A stretch of 64,000 nucleotides of DNA from NCBI RefSeq assembly GCF_900177425.1, contig NZ_LT840184.1, positions 2,246,508-2,310,507 on the forward strand. The letters are read 5' to 3'. The position numbers and the translations under genes are program-made. This DNA is from Paenibacillus uliginis N3/975 (GTDB taxonomy: Bacteria; Bacillota; Bacilli; Paenibacillales; Paenibacillaceae). How positions within the stretch are numbered: position 1 is the stretch's first letter; every line of letters begins with the position of its first letter. Below are positions 33,721 through 42,251 of the stretch, one piece after another. The notes under the pieces were generated by a model. That model worked only from the letters and a program-made list of their open reading frames with translations. It was not told the origin of the DNA and searched no databases.

Positions 33721-34693
33721 GAGGAGGAGTGATCTCTATATGCTAGATTCTACTGTAATACAGGAAATATGTGGTTTTTTACAATGTCCGATGGATGGGG
33801 TAAAGTGTCTTGGCGGATACAATAACAATGTGTATAAAGTCAATCTGGATAACCCAATGGTGGTCAAGATCCTTGACCGTGCCTTAATCTCACAAGAACA
33901 GTTGATTTCCGAAGTGGAATGGGTTCTGCATTTATCACAGCATAACATGAGCGTCGTGAGACCCATCGAAGTCAAGGGGACGTATGTGAATGATATCTCC
34001 AACGGGCTTTGTTTTTTAGTCTATGAAAAAGCTAAGGGGCGGCACATTCAATCGAGAGATTCGGAGGTGTGGAATCCACAGTTATTCCGTCAGTGGGGTC
34101 ATGCTATGGGAACTCTGCATGCTTTGGCAGTAGGATTTAACCCCAAACATTCACGCGGTCAATGGCATGAGCATGAAATATACCACCGCGATTTGGGGCT
34201 GCTGAACCTTACACTTCAAGAGCACTGGAAGGAATATCATGTACATATGCATACTCTGTCGGCGACTGACAAGGAATTTGGTTTGATTCACGGAGATCTG
34301 CATCAGCACAATTTGTTACTTGACCCGCAGCATCAGCTGACTGTTCTGGATTTCGGTGACAGTGAGTATAACTGGTTTGCTTATGATGCTGCTGTAGCAA
34401 TATATCATGCTGTACACTCGGTTGAGGCTGGTGAGAGCAGGCGGGAATTTGCCAAAAGATTTACAGGTTGCTTTATGGAGGGTTACGCACAAGGTAAAGG
34501 GGATACTTCAGGGATGCACTTGGTCGATTTTTTCCTGGATTTCAGACATTTGTATTCCTATGTCTATCATACTCTTTTCTCAGACATCGATAAGCTGACG
34601 GATCAACAACGAATATACCTCGAGAACATGCGGGTATCCTTGGTTCGCGACTCTTCATTTTTGGGCTCAGGATGTAAGGTGTTCTTGGCCTAA
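33713..34693 (+). CDS. Phosphotransferase (APH/HipA-like kinase fold)
   Basis: 326 aa aminoglycoside-phosphotransferase-family protein. GGYNNNVYKV is the nucleotide loop, MVVKIL holds the ATP-binding Lys, LIHGDLHQHNLLLD is the catalytic loop (Asp and Asn), and VLDFGDSEYNWFAYD gives the metal-binding Asp. Members act on small molecules such as choline, homoserine, antibiotics or spectinomycin-like sugars; the target here is unknown. Two in-frame starts have good sites: this one (AGGAG, 10 bp) and ATG 33740 (AGGAGGAG, 10 bp). Confidence 0.85.
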   Translation: MSMRRSDLYMLDSTVIQEICGFLQCPMDGVKCLGGYNNNVYKVNLDNPMVVKILDRALISQEQLISEVEWVLHLSQHNMSVVRPIEVKGTYVNDISNGLCFLVYEKAKGRHIQSRDSEVWNPQLFRQWGHAMGTLHALAVGFNPKHSRGQWHEHEIYHRDLGLLNLTLQEHWKEYHVHMHTLSATDKEFGLIHGDLHQHNLLLDPQHQLTVLDFGDSEYNWFAYDAAVAIYHAVHSVEAGESRREFAKRFTGCFMEGYAQGKGDTSGMHLVDFFLDFRHLYSYVYHTLFSDIDKLTDQQRIYLENMRVSLVRDSSFLGSGCKVFLA

Positions 34694-34732
34694 TCCATTA
34701 GAGACCGATTGGTCTTTCGTTACTTAGGAATC

Positions 34733-34750
34733 TCGTGGCTATAGCCACGA
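34733..34750. other. Perfect 18-bp palindrome
   Basis: TCGTGGCTA-TAGCCACGA, after an AGACC/GGTCT hairpin that follows the phosphotransferase gene. Possibly a terminator pair without a strong T-run. Confidence 0.4.
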
Positions 34751-34812
34751 AAGGTTCAATTCAATAAAGTCTTTATGATTTCACAGATCATTTGTGACAC
34801 CTCATCCATGTT

Positions 34813-34840
34813 ATGGTATATTATTTTGCAAATATACCAT
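34813..34840. promoter_or_regulatory. Perfect 10-bp inverted repeat, operator-like
   Basis: ATGGTATATT-N8-AATATACCAT, followed 6 bp later by AAGGAG with no long ORF behind it. The 440-bp gap 34694-35134 thus looks like a promoter/operator and ribosome site that lost its gene. Confidence 0.45.
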
Positions 34841-35035
34841 CTTCACCAAGGAGTGGGTTTACTTAAAATAATAACTTGATAGCGGATACATGAAATGCTT
34901 CAGAGTAGTATGTGTCAGGAATGATAAGTCTAATGGGTCCTTTACAAACGTATATTGTAGTAACTCATGAAGGTCTGAATAGGGACTAGAAAATGAAATG
35001 AATTAATACATAGATGGATCACATACATGGGTCTT

Positions 35036-35066
35036 ATCTTCTTGTATTGAAAATATACAATAAGAT
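35036..35066. other. Imperfect inverted repeat before methyltransferase
   Basis: ATCTTCTTGTAT and ATACAATAAGAT flank a short A-rich centre with one mismatch, 70 bp before the next start codon. Confidence 0.35.
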
Positions 35067-35134
35067 AGCAGATAAAACGGTGTTTCCTAACACACTAATG
35101 TAATTTGCGTCCACACAAAGGGAGGAATTTGGGT

Positions 35135-35986
35135 ATGCATCTGACGGAATCTAATATGTATCGAAGCAAAATTAACCAGCTTTCAAGAGGGTTTTCAGCG
35201 GAGACGAAAGAGCTGATTGCAAGCTTGTCTGATGATGAACTGCACCGAAGATTAGACGGAATGATAACTCCTCCCATTACATTGGCAGAACGTTCGGACC
35301 CTGAAATGCTTCAACTGTATTATACTTCCTCCTACGTTCATTTGATGGAGTTCTTGAACGTTCCGAAGGATGCCAAGTTGTTTGAAATTGCTGCAGGTGA
35401 TACGATTTTTATTCCTAAAGCGCTGGACACTCATGGTGAGGAAGGGGCGAAGTACGTAACCGCAAATTTAAACCAGGATTTGACCGAAGGGTTCAGGGAT
35501 AAAACTGCGGAGTTAAGCATTGAGATCCAGGTCATAGAGGACAATGGCGCCCGTATACTGAACTACTGTGGACAGGGATCTATGGATGTGATCGTTTTTC
35601 ATCATGCCTTGAATGATATCGTACAGACCATGATCGCTCAGCGTGAAGGAATAGATACGATTCATAGTGACTGGTGGAGTGTTGAACCTCAGATGCTGCA
35701 AGCGGTTATGGATTATCATAACCGGGGAGAGCTAAAGCAGGCAGTTTACGGCGAGTTTATCAGTATCATTGAAACCTGTCATCAGTTATTGAAGGAAGAG
35801 GGCATCATCATTTTCGACAATTGTATCTATGCAGGGTATGAAAAAATAGGATACAGCTCTGAGTTTCACAGCAACTATATCCAGTTTGCCAGAGAATGGA
35901 TTAACGAAGCAGATCTCGGACTGCAGGAGGTGCAGGTGCCGGGATTTGATGAGAAATGGTGGATGGTACTGCAGAAATCTCATTGA
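35135..35986 (+). CDS. Class I SAM-dependent methyltransferase-like protein
   Basis: 283 aa. A helical N-terminus (about 1-65) is followed by a Rossmann-type core: KLFEIAAGDTIFIPKAL replaces the usual E/D-x-G-x-G-x-G, AKYVTANLNQD the second acidic strand, and MDVIVFHHALND the motif IV region, with EEGIIIFDNCIYAGYE and WWMVLQK at the end. The SAM loop is diverged, so activity is uncertain. GGGAGG lies 9 bp before ATG. Confidence 0.7.
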   Translation: MHLTESNMYRSKINQLSRGFSAETKELIASLSDDELHRRLDGMITPPITLAERSDPEMLQLYYTSSYVHLMEFLNVPKDAKLFEIAAGDTIFIPKALDTHGEEGAKYVTANLNQDLTEGFRDKTAELSIEIQVIEDNGARILNYCGQGSMDVIVFHHALNDIVQTMIAQREGIDTIHSDWWSVEPQMLQAVMDYHNRGELKQAVYGEFISIIETCHQLLKEEGIIIFDNCIYAGYEKIGYSSEFHSNYIQFAREWINEADLGLQEVQVPGFDEKWWMVLQKSH

Positions 35987-36077
35987 TTTTAGAAGTATTG
36001 AACAATGAAAATGGATTAACATCACATAACAAGCATAAAAAGTGGCGTATAGCGTATTCATATTCTAATTCCTTTAT

Positions 36078-36115
36078 CCTCTAAAGATCATCTTTATGAT
36101 CCGTAGAGGTTTTTA
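36078..36115 (+). terminator. Terminator after methyltransferase-like gene
   Basis: CCTCTA and TAGAGG enclose GATCAT/ATGATC; TTTTT follows. Confidence 0.8.
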
Positions 36116-36202
36116 TTCTGTTATGATGCTAAATTATAGCAGCTCATATCGTAACCGCTTGAACTAAACTCATAGAATAATAAGCTTTTAGGGGGATCAG
36201 GA

Positions 36203-36730
36203 GTGATAATAAGACAAGCAACGGCAGCGGATGCAGAGGGAATTGCACAAGTTCATGTGAACAGTTGGAAAACGACGTATAAAGGAATCGTATCCGAAGA
36301 CTATTTAGATGCCCTAACAGTAGAAAGCCGGCTGGAAGGCTGGAAGTGGAGACTAGAAAATCCCTCGGCAGATATAGAAATATTAGTGCTGGAAGACCCC
36401 GTGGGACGAATTGTCGGATTTATGAACTTCGGTTCGGAAAGAGAGCAGAAACGGAACAGTGAGGGTGAGCTGTACGCGGTATATTTATTACAAGAGGCAC
36501 AAGGGAAGGGCTGGGGCAGACAGCTATTCATACAGATGCTTGAGGTGATGAAATCGATGGGTTACACCTCATTGTTAGTCTGGGTGCTTGAAGGCAATCC
36601 CGCGATACATTTTTATAAAGCCTTGGGAGGGAAGAAGGTTCGCCAGAAAGAAATTGAGATTGCTGGAGAACTTCATCAAGAATTGGCGCTCAAGTGGGAC
36701 AGTCTTAATCTGAAAGATATTATATCGTAA
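36203..36730 (+). CDS. GNAT family N-acetyltransferase
   Basis: 175 aa. Full GNAT domain: IRQATAADAEGIAQVHVNSWKTTYKGIV at the N-terminus, the acetyl-CoA region GELYAVYLLQEAQGKGWGRQLF and LEGNPAIHFYKALGGKKV at the end. This is the COG0456/PhnO-like group with a W-x-x-x-Y motif near the start. GTG start with AGGGGGATCAG upstream. It is 12 bp from the next methyltransferase gene, so they are probably co-transcribed. Confidence 0.88.
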   Translation: MIIRQATAADAEGIAQVHVNSWKTTYKGIVSEDYLDALTVESRLEGWKWRLENPSADIEILVLEDPVGRIVGFMNFGSEREQKRNSEGELYAVYLLQEAQGKGWGRQLFIQMLEVMKSMGYTSLLVWVLEGNPAIHFYKALGGKKVRQKEIEIAGELHQELALKWDSLNLKDIIS

Positions 36731-36742
36731 AGGAATGAGGAT

Positions 36743-37498
36743 ATGCAGCATCATTATGGAAGCCTCTGCACAGAGGTGTATGATCTAAGTAAACCGTTAG
36801 GGCATTCTTTTGGAGATGTGGAGTATTATGGGGAACGTCTAAAAGCAATACAGGGTAGAATTCTGGAAGTCGGCTGTGGTTCCGGTCGTGTGCTAATTCC
36901 ACTGTTACGGTCTGGAAACCTGGTTGACGGTCTGGATAATTCCGGAGAGATGCTTGATTCTTGTCGCAGTAGATGTACTGATGAGGGACTAACGCCGCTA
37001 CTGTATAAGGATGAAATGCATAATTTTCAGCTGGAACAATCTTATGGGGCCATAATCATTCCCGCTGGTTCTTTTCAGCTGCTGGAAGGTCGGGAAACGG
37101 CGGTTGAAGCTCTTAACAATTTTTATCAACATCTTGCGCCGGGTGGTAGACTTATATTAGATTTGTTTATTCCGACCAATTGGGATACCCAAGCGGTATC
37201 GACAAGATCATGGGACACATTATCAGGTGAAGTGATTACATTGGAAGAGAAGGTCATTGAGGTCAATCATCTGGAACAGCGGATGGTATCGTTGTTAAAG
37301 TATGAGAAGTGGAAAGAAGGCCGATTCATTCAATCCGAGCTGCAGAGATTTCCGCTCAGCTGGTATGGCCGATACGAGTTTGTACTTTTGCTGGAGAAGA
37401 TCGGATTCGGTCAAATCACCATTTCTGCCGATTATAAATATGGTGAAGAGCCAACACATGGTGAGCAAATGTGTACTTTTGAAGCGATAAAAATTTAA
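36743..37498 (+). CDS. Class I SAM-dependent methyltransferase
   Basis: 251 aa. Motif I ILEVGCGSGRVLIPLLRSG (about 35-53), motif II acidic in VDGLDNSGEML, motif IV YGAIIIPAGSFQLL, and PGGRLILDLFIP post-motif strand, then a beta domain that may bind substrate. Small-molecule methyltransferase; target unknown. GAGGAT lies just before ATG. It is second in the GNAT operon and is followed by a hydrolase gene with its own AGGAGG. Confidence 0.88.
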   Translation: MQHHYGSLCTEVYDLSKPLGHSFGDVEYYGERLKAIQGRILEVGCGSGRVLIPLLRSGNLVDGLDNSGEMLDSCRSRCTDEGLTPLLYKDEMHNFQLEQSYGAIIIPAGSFQLLEGRETAVEALNNFYQHLAPGGRLILDLFIPTNWDTQAVSTRSWDTLSGEVITLEEKVIEVNHLEQRMVSLLKYEKWKEGRFIQSELQRFPLSWYGRYEFVLLLEKIGFGQITISADYKYGEEPTHGEQMCTFEAIKI

Positions 37499-37548
37499 GG
37501 AGAATATTTCTCCTATAACAATTAGGTGTTCGAATAGGAGGAACCAAG

Positions 37549-38193
37549 ATGAAAATCCAATTCATCACACTACCATCAGCGTGGGGGAGAGATGTGCAGC
37601 ACAGGCTGTTCTCCCAGAGCTCATCCACACTTGTAGTTTTATTTCCTGGAAAAAACTACTCCTGCGAACTCCCGCTGCTCTATTATGCTACTCAAGTTGC
37701 ACTCCAGCACCATTGTGATGTTCTTCAGCTGGAGTATGGTTATCAAAGTGCAAGAACCGAGCTACAAACCGAACGGCTTCACCTTATGGTAGAGGAATCG
37801 GTTAAGGCCATTCATCACATTAAAGATCAATATAAACAGATTATATTTGTGAGTAAAAGCTTGGGCACTGTAGTAGCAGGGATAGCAGCAGAAGCGGTCG
37901 ACGCCAGTTCTCCTATCGTTCAACTATTTCTGACACCTCTTGATTCAACGGTTTCGTACATTCAAAACACAGTTAATTCTGTCATTTATGGTACAGCGGA
38001 CGATCTCTTTAGTGACAAGAGCGTCAAAGCACTTGAAGGACTTCAAAATAGTGAAGTACACGCCGTAAATAGAGGATCACATTCTCTTGAGGTGGGGAAT
38101 GCACGTGATAACATAAAGGTTATGGCGGATGTTATTGGAGTATATGAAACATTTTTTAAAAAGCATGTGTTGAGTTTTGAATCTAAACTTTAA
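37549..38193 (+). CDS. Alpha/beta hydrolase-like protein
   Basis: 214 aa. LVVLFPGKNYSCELPLLYYA resembles a lipase oxyanion strand, IIFVSKSLGTVVAG is the nucleophile elbow (S-x-S-x-G in place of G-x-S-x-G), VIYGTADDLF supplies the acid and RGSHSLEVG the His. It is shorter than typical esterases because there is no cap. The catalytic triad looks intact. AGGAGG lies 8 bp before ATG. Confidence 0.75.
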   Translation: MKIQFITLPSAWGRDVQHRLFSQSSSTLVVLFPGKNYSCELPLLYYATQVALQHHCDVLQLEYGYQSARTELQTERLHLMVEESVKAIHHIKDQYKQIIFVSKSLGTVVAGIAAEAVDASSPIVQLFLTPLDSTVSYIQNTVNSVIYGTADDLFSDKSVKALEGLQNSEVHAVNRGSHSLEVGNARDNIKVMADVIGVYETFFKKHVLSFESKL

Positions 38194-38259
38194 CTGCCCA
38201 TAAATATGGTCGGATAAGGATTAGGAGTTGGGGAATCGTATATGAAGGTTATTCTTTGT

Positions 38260-38286
38260 AAAAGGTCGGCAGATGCCGGCCTTTTC
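38260..38286 (+). terminator. Terminator after hydrolase gene
   Basis: AAAAGGTCGGC-AGAT-GCCGGCCTTTT. Confidence 0.8.
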
Positions 38287-38407
38287 TCATTAATATATGG
38301 TATTTCTCAGCCATATGATTAAATAGTTAGAGTTAGAGGTGGAACGAACTGTTTCTTCAAACGTAAAAGTTGATGATAGAATGTATAGCTGATTGGAGGA
38401 ATATATA

Positions 38408-38563
38408 ATGGATAATGGATATTTTGTAGGCTGGGGTACACTCGCTCTAATCAATGCAGGGCTTGCTCAGGGTAAGAATAGAAGCGGCTTGAACTGGTTT
38501 TTGCTTTCGTTACTGTTGGGACCGTTAGCAACGCTCATTCTTGTAATTTCGGAGAAAAGATAA
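38408..38563 (+). CDS. 51-aa small membrane protein
   Basis: ATG with GGAGG 8 bp upstream. The product has MDNGYFVGWGTLALINAG, a hydrophilic turn (GKNRSGLNW), then the hydrophobic stretch FLLSLLLGPLATLILVI and a KR end. The G-x-x-x-W / FLLSLLLGP pattern resembles the small superinfection-immunity-type membrane peptides of bacteria. Good ribosome site and coding character; function unknown. Confidence 0.7.
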   Translation: MDNGYFVGWGTLALINAGLAQGKNRSGLNWFLLSLLLGPLATLILVISEKR

Positions 38564-38667
38564 GTCACCGTACAGCGATAATTTGACATGCTATCCTAAA
38601 CTATTTATCATCTTTGTATACCCCAGTGGGTAATAAGGGTGGTATCCTTTATTAAGGAGGAAATGAA

Positions 38668-39348
38668 TTGAGTACGATAGCTCTGGGTCCACTGATGATC
38701 CGGGCGGATATTTTAGTTTTTCTGATATCTGCTGTCATGGGTTTTCTCGTTCTGAAAGTACGTCTTCGTGGCCGGGAAGAGTCCGGCTGGATGCTGGATA
38801 CTTATGTGAATGCATTGATTATCGGATTTGTCGTATGGAAATTCAGCATGATACTATTCGATCCGATTCGGACGATACAGCATCCATCGTCTCTGCTGTA
38901 CTTTACCGGCGGAGATCAAGGAATATGGCTTGGAACCGCACTGGCACTTGCGTATGTGGGCGTCCGATTGAACAAGAAGCGGTCTTTGGTCGTTCCCTTA
39001 ATGAAGGCAGCAATGCTATCTTATTTGGCAGGTGCCTTCACAAGACACGTCTTTTTATGGTTTTGGGATGAATCCTTGGGCAAGATGGCGCTCATGTATG
39101 CTCTTCTTCATGGAGTGTTGGCTATATGGGCATGGATCAAGTACGATTCTTCCATCCGGATATTCGGTTCTATTGCCTTGTGGTACAGTATCGGCTCCGT
39201 GCTGATTCCATTCTTTGACGAAGGTCGCATTACAGTAGTTGCCGGTTTCAACTCTGTTCAAATAGCTTTTGGTGTTCTGGCACTCGGCATCTTGATTTTG
39301 GACATGTTTTTTACCAAACAACAGAACAAATCGGCTGATCACCAGTAA
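38668..39348 (+). CDS. Lgt-like polytopic membrane protein next to TlpA
   Basis: 226 aa with about six transmembrane helices. The arrangement of helices and the segment FSMILFDPIRTIQHPSSLLY-FTGGDQGIWLGTALA resembles prolipoprotein diacylglyceryl transferase (Lgt), but the Lgt signature Arg/His residues are only partly present, so enzyme activity is uncertain. TTG start behind AAGGAGG. The stop is 24 bp before a ResA/TlpA-type thioredoxin, suggesting a shared envelope redox or lipoprotein role. Confidence 0.6.
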   Translation: MSTIALGPLMIRADILVFLISAVMGFLVLKVRLRGREESGWMLDTYVNALIIGFVVWKFSMILFDPIRTIQHPSSLLYFTGGDQGIWLGTALALAYVGVRLNKKRSLVVPLMKAAMLSYLAGAFTRHVFLWFWDESLGKMALMYALLHGVLAIWAWIKYDSSIRIFGSIALWYSIGSVLIPFFDEGRITVVAGFNSVQIAFGVLALGILILDMFFTKQQNKSADHQ

Positions 39349-39372
39349 CAACGTGTAAAAGAGGTGACTATG

Positions 39373-39939
39373 ATGAGAAAAAACGGGATCGCCATTGTGA
39401 TTCTTGCAGGTCTGATTGCCTGGGGCATATTCGATTATTTAAATAAACAAACGACGGATCAAACTCAAGGAAGCGGGAACGCAGTTGAAACGGATGAAAC
39501 GATACCGATAGGGATTAAGGTCGGAAACCGTGCACCTGACTTCGCGCTTCAGACTGCAGACGGAGAAACTATCAATCTTTCCGATTATCGCGGTAAAACG
39601 GTTCTGTTGAACTTTTGGGCATCCTGGTGTCCGCCATGTAAAGTTGAAATGCCTTATATGCAAGATTTTTATGAAGATTATAAAGATAAGGATGTCGTTG
39701 TGTTAGCAGTAAACATGACACATCTAGAAAATAATTCGGATGATGTAAAATCATTCCTTGATGAAGTGGGGGTTACTTTCCCAACGGTGTATGACCAGAA
39801 AGGGCAGGTAACGGAGCAGTATCAGATCGTTGCGTATCCGACAACATACATACTTAATACTCAAGGTGTAATTACGGACCGTTATCAAGGAGCCATTGAT
39901 CACAAGCTAATGGTTAAAGCCTATGAAAAATCACGATAA
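39373..39939 (+). CDS. TlpA/ResA-type membrane-anchored thiol-disulfide oxidoreductase
   Basis: 188 aa. One N-terminal helix (IAIVILAGLIAWGIFDYL), a linker, then a thioredoxin fold with active site NFWASWCPPCKVEMP (about 80-94) and cis-Pro loop VAYPTTYIL. Reduces disulfides, for example in cytochrome c or sporulation proteins, on the outer face of the membrane. GAGGTGAC stands before two possible ATGs (39370 and 39373). Confidence 0.88.
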   Translation: MRKNGIAIVILAGLIAWGIFDYLNKQTTDQTQGSGNAVETDETIPIGIKVGNRAPDFALQTADGETINLSDYRGKTVLLNFWASWCPPCKVEMPYMQDFYEDYKDKDVVVLAVNMTHLENNSDDVKSFLDEVGVTFPTVYDQKGQVTEQYQIVAYPTTYILNTQGVITDRYQGAIDHKLMVKAYEKSR

Positions 39940-40044
39940 TGTTGTATGACCATGAAGTAATATAAAAAAGTGGACGTTTGTATCTGACAGCATTTCACTC
40001 GGTGGAATAGAATGAATCAATTCGACGGGTGAGGAGGATGAGAG

Positions 40045-40392
40045 GTGCACATTATTAGTCCACTTTCAGAAGATTCTTGTAGACCTTATATAGGTCGTCA
40101 AGTTTGCGCCGTGCTTCATGATGGAAGACATGTAACAGGGACATTGAGAGGTGTCAGCGAAAGAGGTTTGCTTTTTGAAGAGGCATATCCGAATGCCAAT
40201 ATATTGTCTACAAAGTCTGGCAAGACTAAGAAGCAGTTGAACTCCAAAAATAAGAAAGCAGAAACCTCTGCTTTTGGACCAGGGTTTGGTTATGGGGGAT
40301 TTGGTTATGGAGGTTTTGGAGCCCCTTTTGCGGGTGCATTGGCATGGAGTTCCATCGCATTGTTGTTCCTTATACCATTCTTATTTATTTAA
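40045..40392 (+). CDS. Small Gly/Phe-rich membrane protein with Sm-like start
   Basis: 115 aa. Residues 15-45 (YIGRQVCAVLHDGRHVTGTLRGV) look like an Sm/LSm-type beta sheet, followed by a basic linker (KSGKTKKQLNSKNKK), a Gly-Tyr-Phe repeat (GFGYGGFGYGGFG) and a C-terminal helix (ALAWSSIALLFLIPFLFI). GTG start, GAGGAGG 7 bp upstream. A regulatory or spore-related role would be a guess. Confidence 0.6.
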   Translation: MHIISPLSEDSCRPYIGRQVCAVLHDGRHVTGTLRGVSERGLLFEEAYPNANILSTKSGKTKKQLNSKNKKAETSAFGPGFGYGGFGYGGFGAPFAGALAWSSIALLFLIPFLFI

Positions 40393-40410
40393 AATAGATT
40401 GATTTCATTG

Positions 40411-40437
40411 GGCAGCTCTTAGCAGAGCTGCTCTTTT
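40411..40437 (+). terminator. Terminator before T7SS module
   Basis: GCAGCTCT-TAGC-AGAGCTGC then TCTTTT. Confidence 0.8.
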
Positions 40438-40667
40438 GTATGATGTTTATGCCATTGTTAGATAAATTTGTGACTAAAGCACCGATTTCAGGTCTCATAA
40501 GGGCGATGTGAATTGGACCCAGAGATTCATTGTTATAAACTCAATCCAAATTTAAAATAGAAAAATGTGGTTATAGATGTTTGAAATATGGTTAATAGTT
40601 TTTAAATCAAAGTTTGTCCTCTGAACAGGATAATTTTAGGAGACGCAGAAGAAGGAGCGTTTAGTCT

Positions 40668-41516
40668 ATGTCTAATCGTATTTTGGTAACTCCGGAGCAA
40701 CTGAATCAAGTGTCGTCGCAATTTTCCCAGTCAGGTCAGCAGAGCAGCGACATTGTACAGCGGCTTCAGCAGAGCATACAGCAGATGGAGGGACAATGGG
40801 AAGGGATTACCCGAGAACGATTTTACGGAGAATACCAACAGGCGCGGATCACCATGAATAAATTCATAGAATGCTTACATACGGTATCAACCGAACTGAA
40901 TCAAATTTCTGTTAAGTTTCGTACTGCGGATGAATCCAATTCCGGTCCGGTGGTAGGTGCATCGATGACGGGCACTTTTGCAGCAGGAACTGGTATTGGA
41001 GCTATGGCTGTTGGAGCAGGGGCACTCGGTTCGGCAGGAGTCGGCGGAACAGCCCGGGCTGCTGGTGATAAAAGTCTGGTGGATAAAATGATTGACGGCG
41101 TTAAAGTAGAGGGCAGCATGGTCGAGAACAAAGAAGGCGGATGGTACACCAAAGCTATATCCGGAAGCGCTGAAGCCAGCCTAATGAATGGTGCCTCTGC
41201 TGAAGCTTCCATTGTGGAAGCGGGTTATGAGAATGATTATGTAGAAGGGTCCGTTAGTGTCGCTAAAGCGGAAGTAGAGGCTTCGATTAAAGACGGTACA
41301 CTTAGCCTTGGAGCGGAAGCAACATTAAACAAATACGAAGGCGGGGTTAAGATTCCTTTGCCTTTTACCGACAAGGAGTTGAATATCGGCGGATCAGCTT
41401 CTCTTGGCGTGGTCGGTGCCTCGGCCGAAGTGGGAAAGACCGGCTTGAAATTCCACATTCCGCTTGGACCGGGCGCAAGTCTGGTTGGTGTTGGCGGAGC
41501 AATAACGGTAGAATAG
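40668..41516 (+). CDS. WXG100-domain fusion, putative type VII secretion substrate
   Basis: 282 aa. The N-terminal 95 residues are a WXG100/ESAT-6 helical hairpin with WEG at 43-45 (MEGQWEGITRERFYGEY). A Gly/Ala-rich segment (GTGIGAMAVGAGALGSAG, about 105-130) resembles a membrane-active or glycine-zipper stretch. The C-terminal half repeats beta units such as GSAEASLMNGASAEASIVEAG and EASIKDGTLSLGAEATL. WXG100 proteins go through the EssC/YukB secretion system; no secretion ATPase lies in this window. There is no known toxin motif. First of a three-gene set ending with DUF4176. Confidence 0.75.
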   Translation: MSNRILVTPEQLNQVSSQFSQSGQQSSDIVQRLQQSIQQMEGQWEGITRERFYGEYQQARITMNKFIECLHTVSTELNQISVKFRTADESNSGPVVGASMTGTFAAGTGIGAMAVGAGALGSAGVGGTARAAGDKSLVDKMIDGVKVEGSMVENKEGGWYTKAISGSAEASLMNGASAEASIVEAGYENDYVEGSVSVAKAEVEASIKDGTLSLGAEATLNKYEGGVKIPLPFTDKELNIGGSASLGVVGASAEVGKTGLKFHIPLGPGASLVGVGGAITVE

Positions 41517-41548
41517 ATCTCGTTAAATCAGAGAGGAGTACGAAGTCA

Positions 41549-41749
41549 TTGAGCGATAAGCAGACCAGGTTCAAACAGATCATGATCGCCATTGCCATCA
41601 TCGGTGTTCTGGGCACCGTTATACCGAATCTCCTGGATTCCAGTTTACCCGTAGCGGAAAAGGCAGTTATATGTATAACATTTTTGGTATGTATTCCGCT
41701 TCTCGTTACAGCTCTATACTTTATAGGCAAGAAACTAATGAAAGGTTGA
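41549..41749 (+). CDS. Small two-helix membrane protein in T7SS module
   Basis: 66 aa, two transmembrane helices (MIAIAIIGVLGTVIPNLL and AVICITFLVCIPLLVTALYFIG), basic ends. TTG start about 10 bp after GAGAGGAG. It lies between the WXG100 fusion and DUF4176 genes; an immunity or accessory role is inferred from position only. Confidence 0.55.
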   Translation: MSDKQTRFKQIMIAIAIIGVLGTVIPNLLDSSLPVAEKAVICITFLVCIPLLVTALYFIGKKLMKG

Positions 41750-41755
41750 TAACGT

Positions 41756-42046
41756 ATGGAACCAATTCAAGAAGAGCTTCTGCCGATCGGATCAGTTGTG
41801 AAATTTAAAGATTGGGATCAGACTCTAATGATTTATGGAAGAATGCAGAATGATTCCAAGACGCTGAAAAGATGGGATTATGTTGCATGCTTTTATCCTC
41901 ACGGTAACTTAACAAAGGATTCCAATATCTTTTTTAATCATAAGGATATATCGGAGATTGTATTCAAGGGATATGTCAACGAAGAGGAAATTGCGTTTCG
42001 TGACGCATTGGTCGAAGGAATTGCAAAAGTTGAGCAGGCTAACTAA
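41756..42046 (+). CDS. DUF4176 family protein (T7SS-associated)
   Basis: 96 aa. LLPIGSVVKFKDWDQTLMIYGR (about 7-28), DYVACFYPHGNL, IFFNHKDISEIVFKGYVNEEE follow the DUF4176 pattern, a small cytosolic family encoded with WXG100/LXG genes of Bacillota type VII systems. Function not established; it may be a chaperone or immunity-type partner for the fusion protein two genes upstream. It starts 6 bp after the preceding stop. Confidence 0.82.
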   Translation: MEPIQEELLPIGSVVKFKDWDQTLMIYGRMQNDSKTLKRWDYVACFYPHGNLTKDSNIFFNHKDISEIVFKGYVNEEEIAFRDALVEGIAKVEQAN

Positions 42047-42082
42047 AAGTTGATCTAACCGGGTTTTGTCATTTCGCATCAT

Positions 42083-42130
42083 AAAAGCTGTCTTTGAAGC
42101 AGAGTGTTCTGTTGCAGAGACAGCTTTTTT
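42083..42130 (+). terminator. Terminator after T7SS module
   Basis: AAAAGCTGTCT and AGACAGCTTTTTT enclose a GCAGA/TGTTGC inner arm. Confidence 0.85.
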
Positions 42131-42251
42131 CCATGCGTGCAATAAATCATTGCCGAATGAACGAACATAAAGTAAACTTAAAAACAAAAAAACAAAGGTA
42201 AACAAAGATAATATGATTTGAATGCTTTTGTTAATTTCGGAGGCGATGAAT

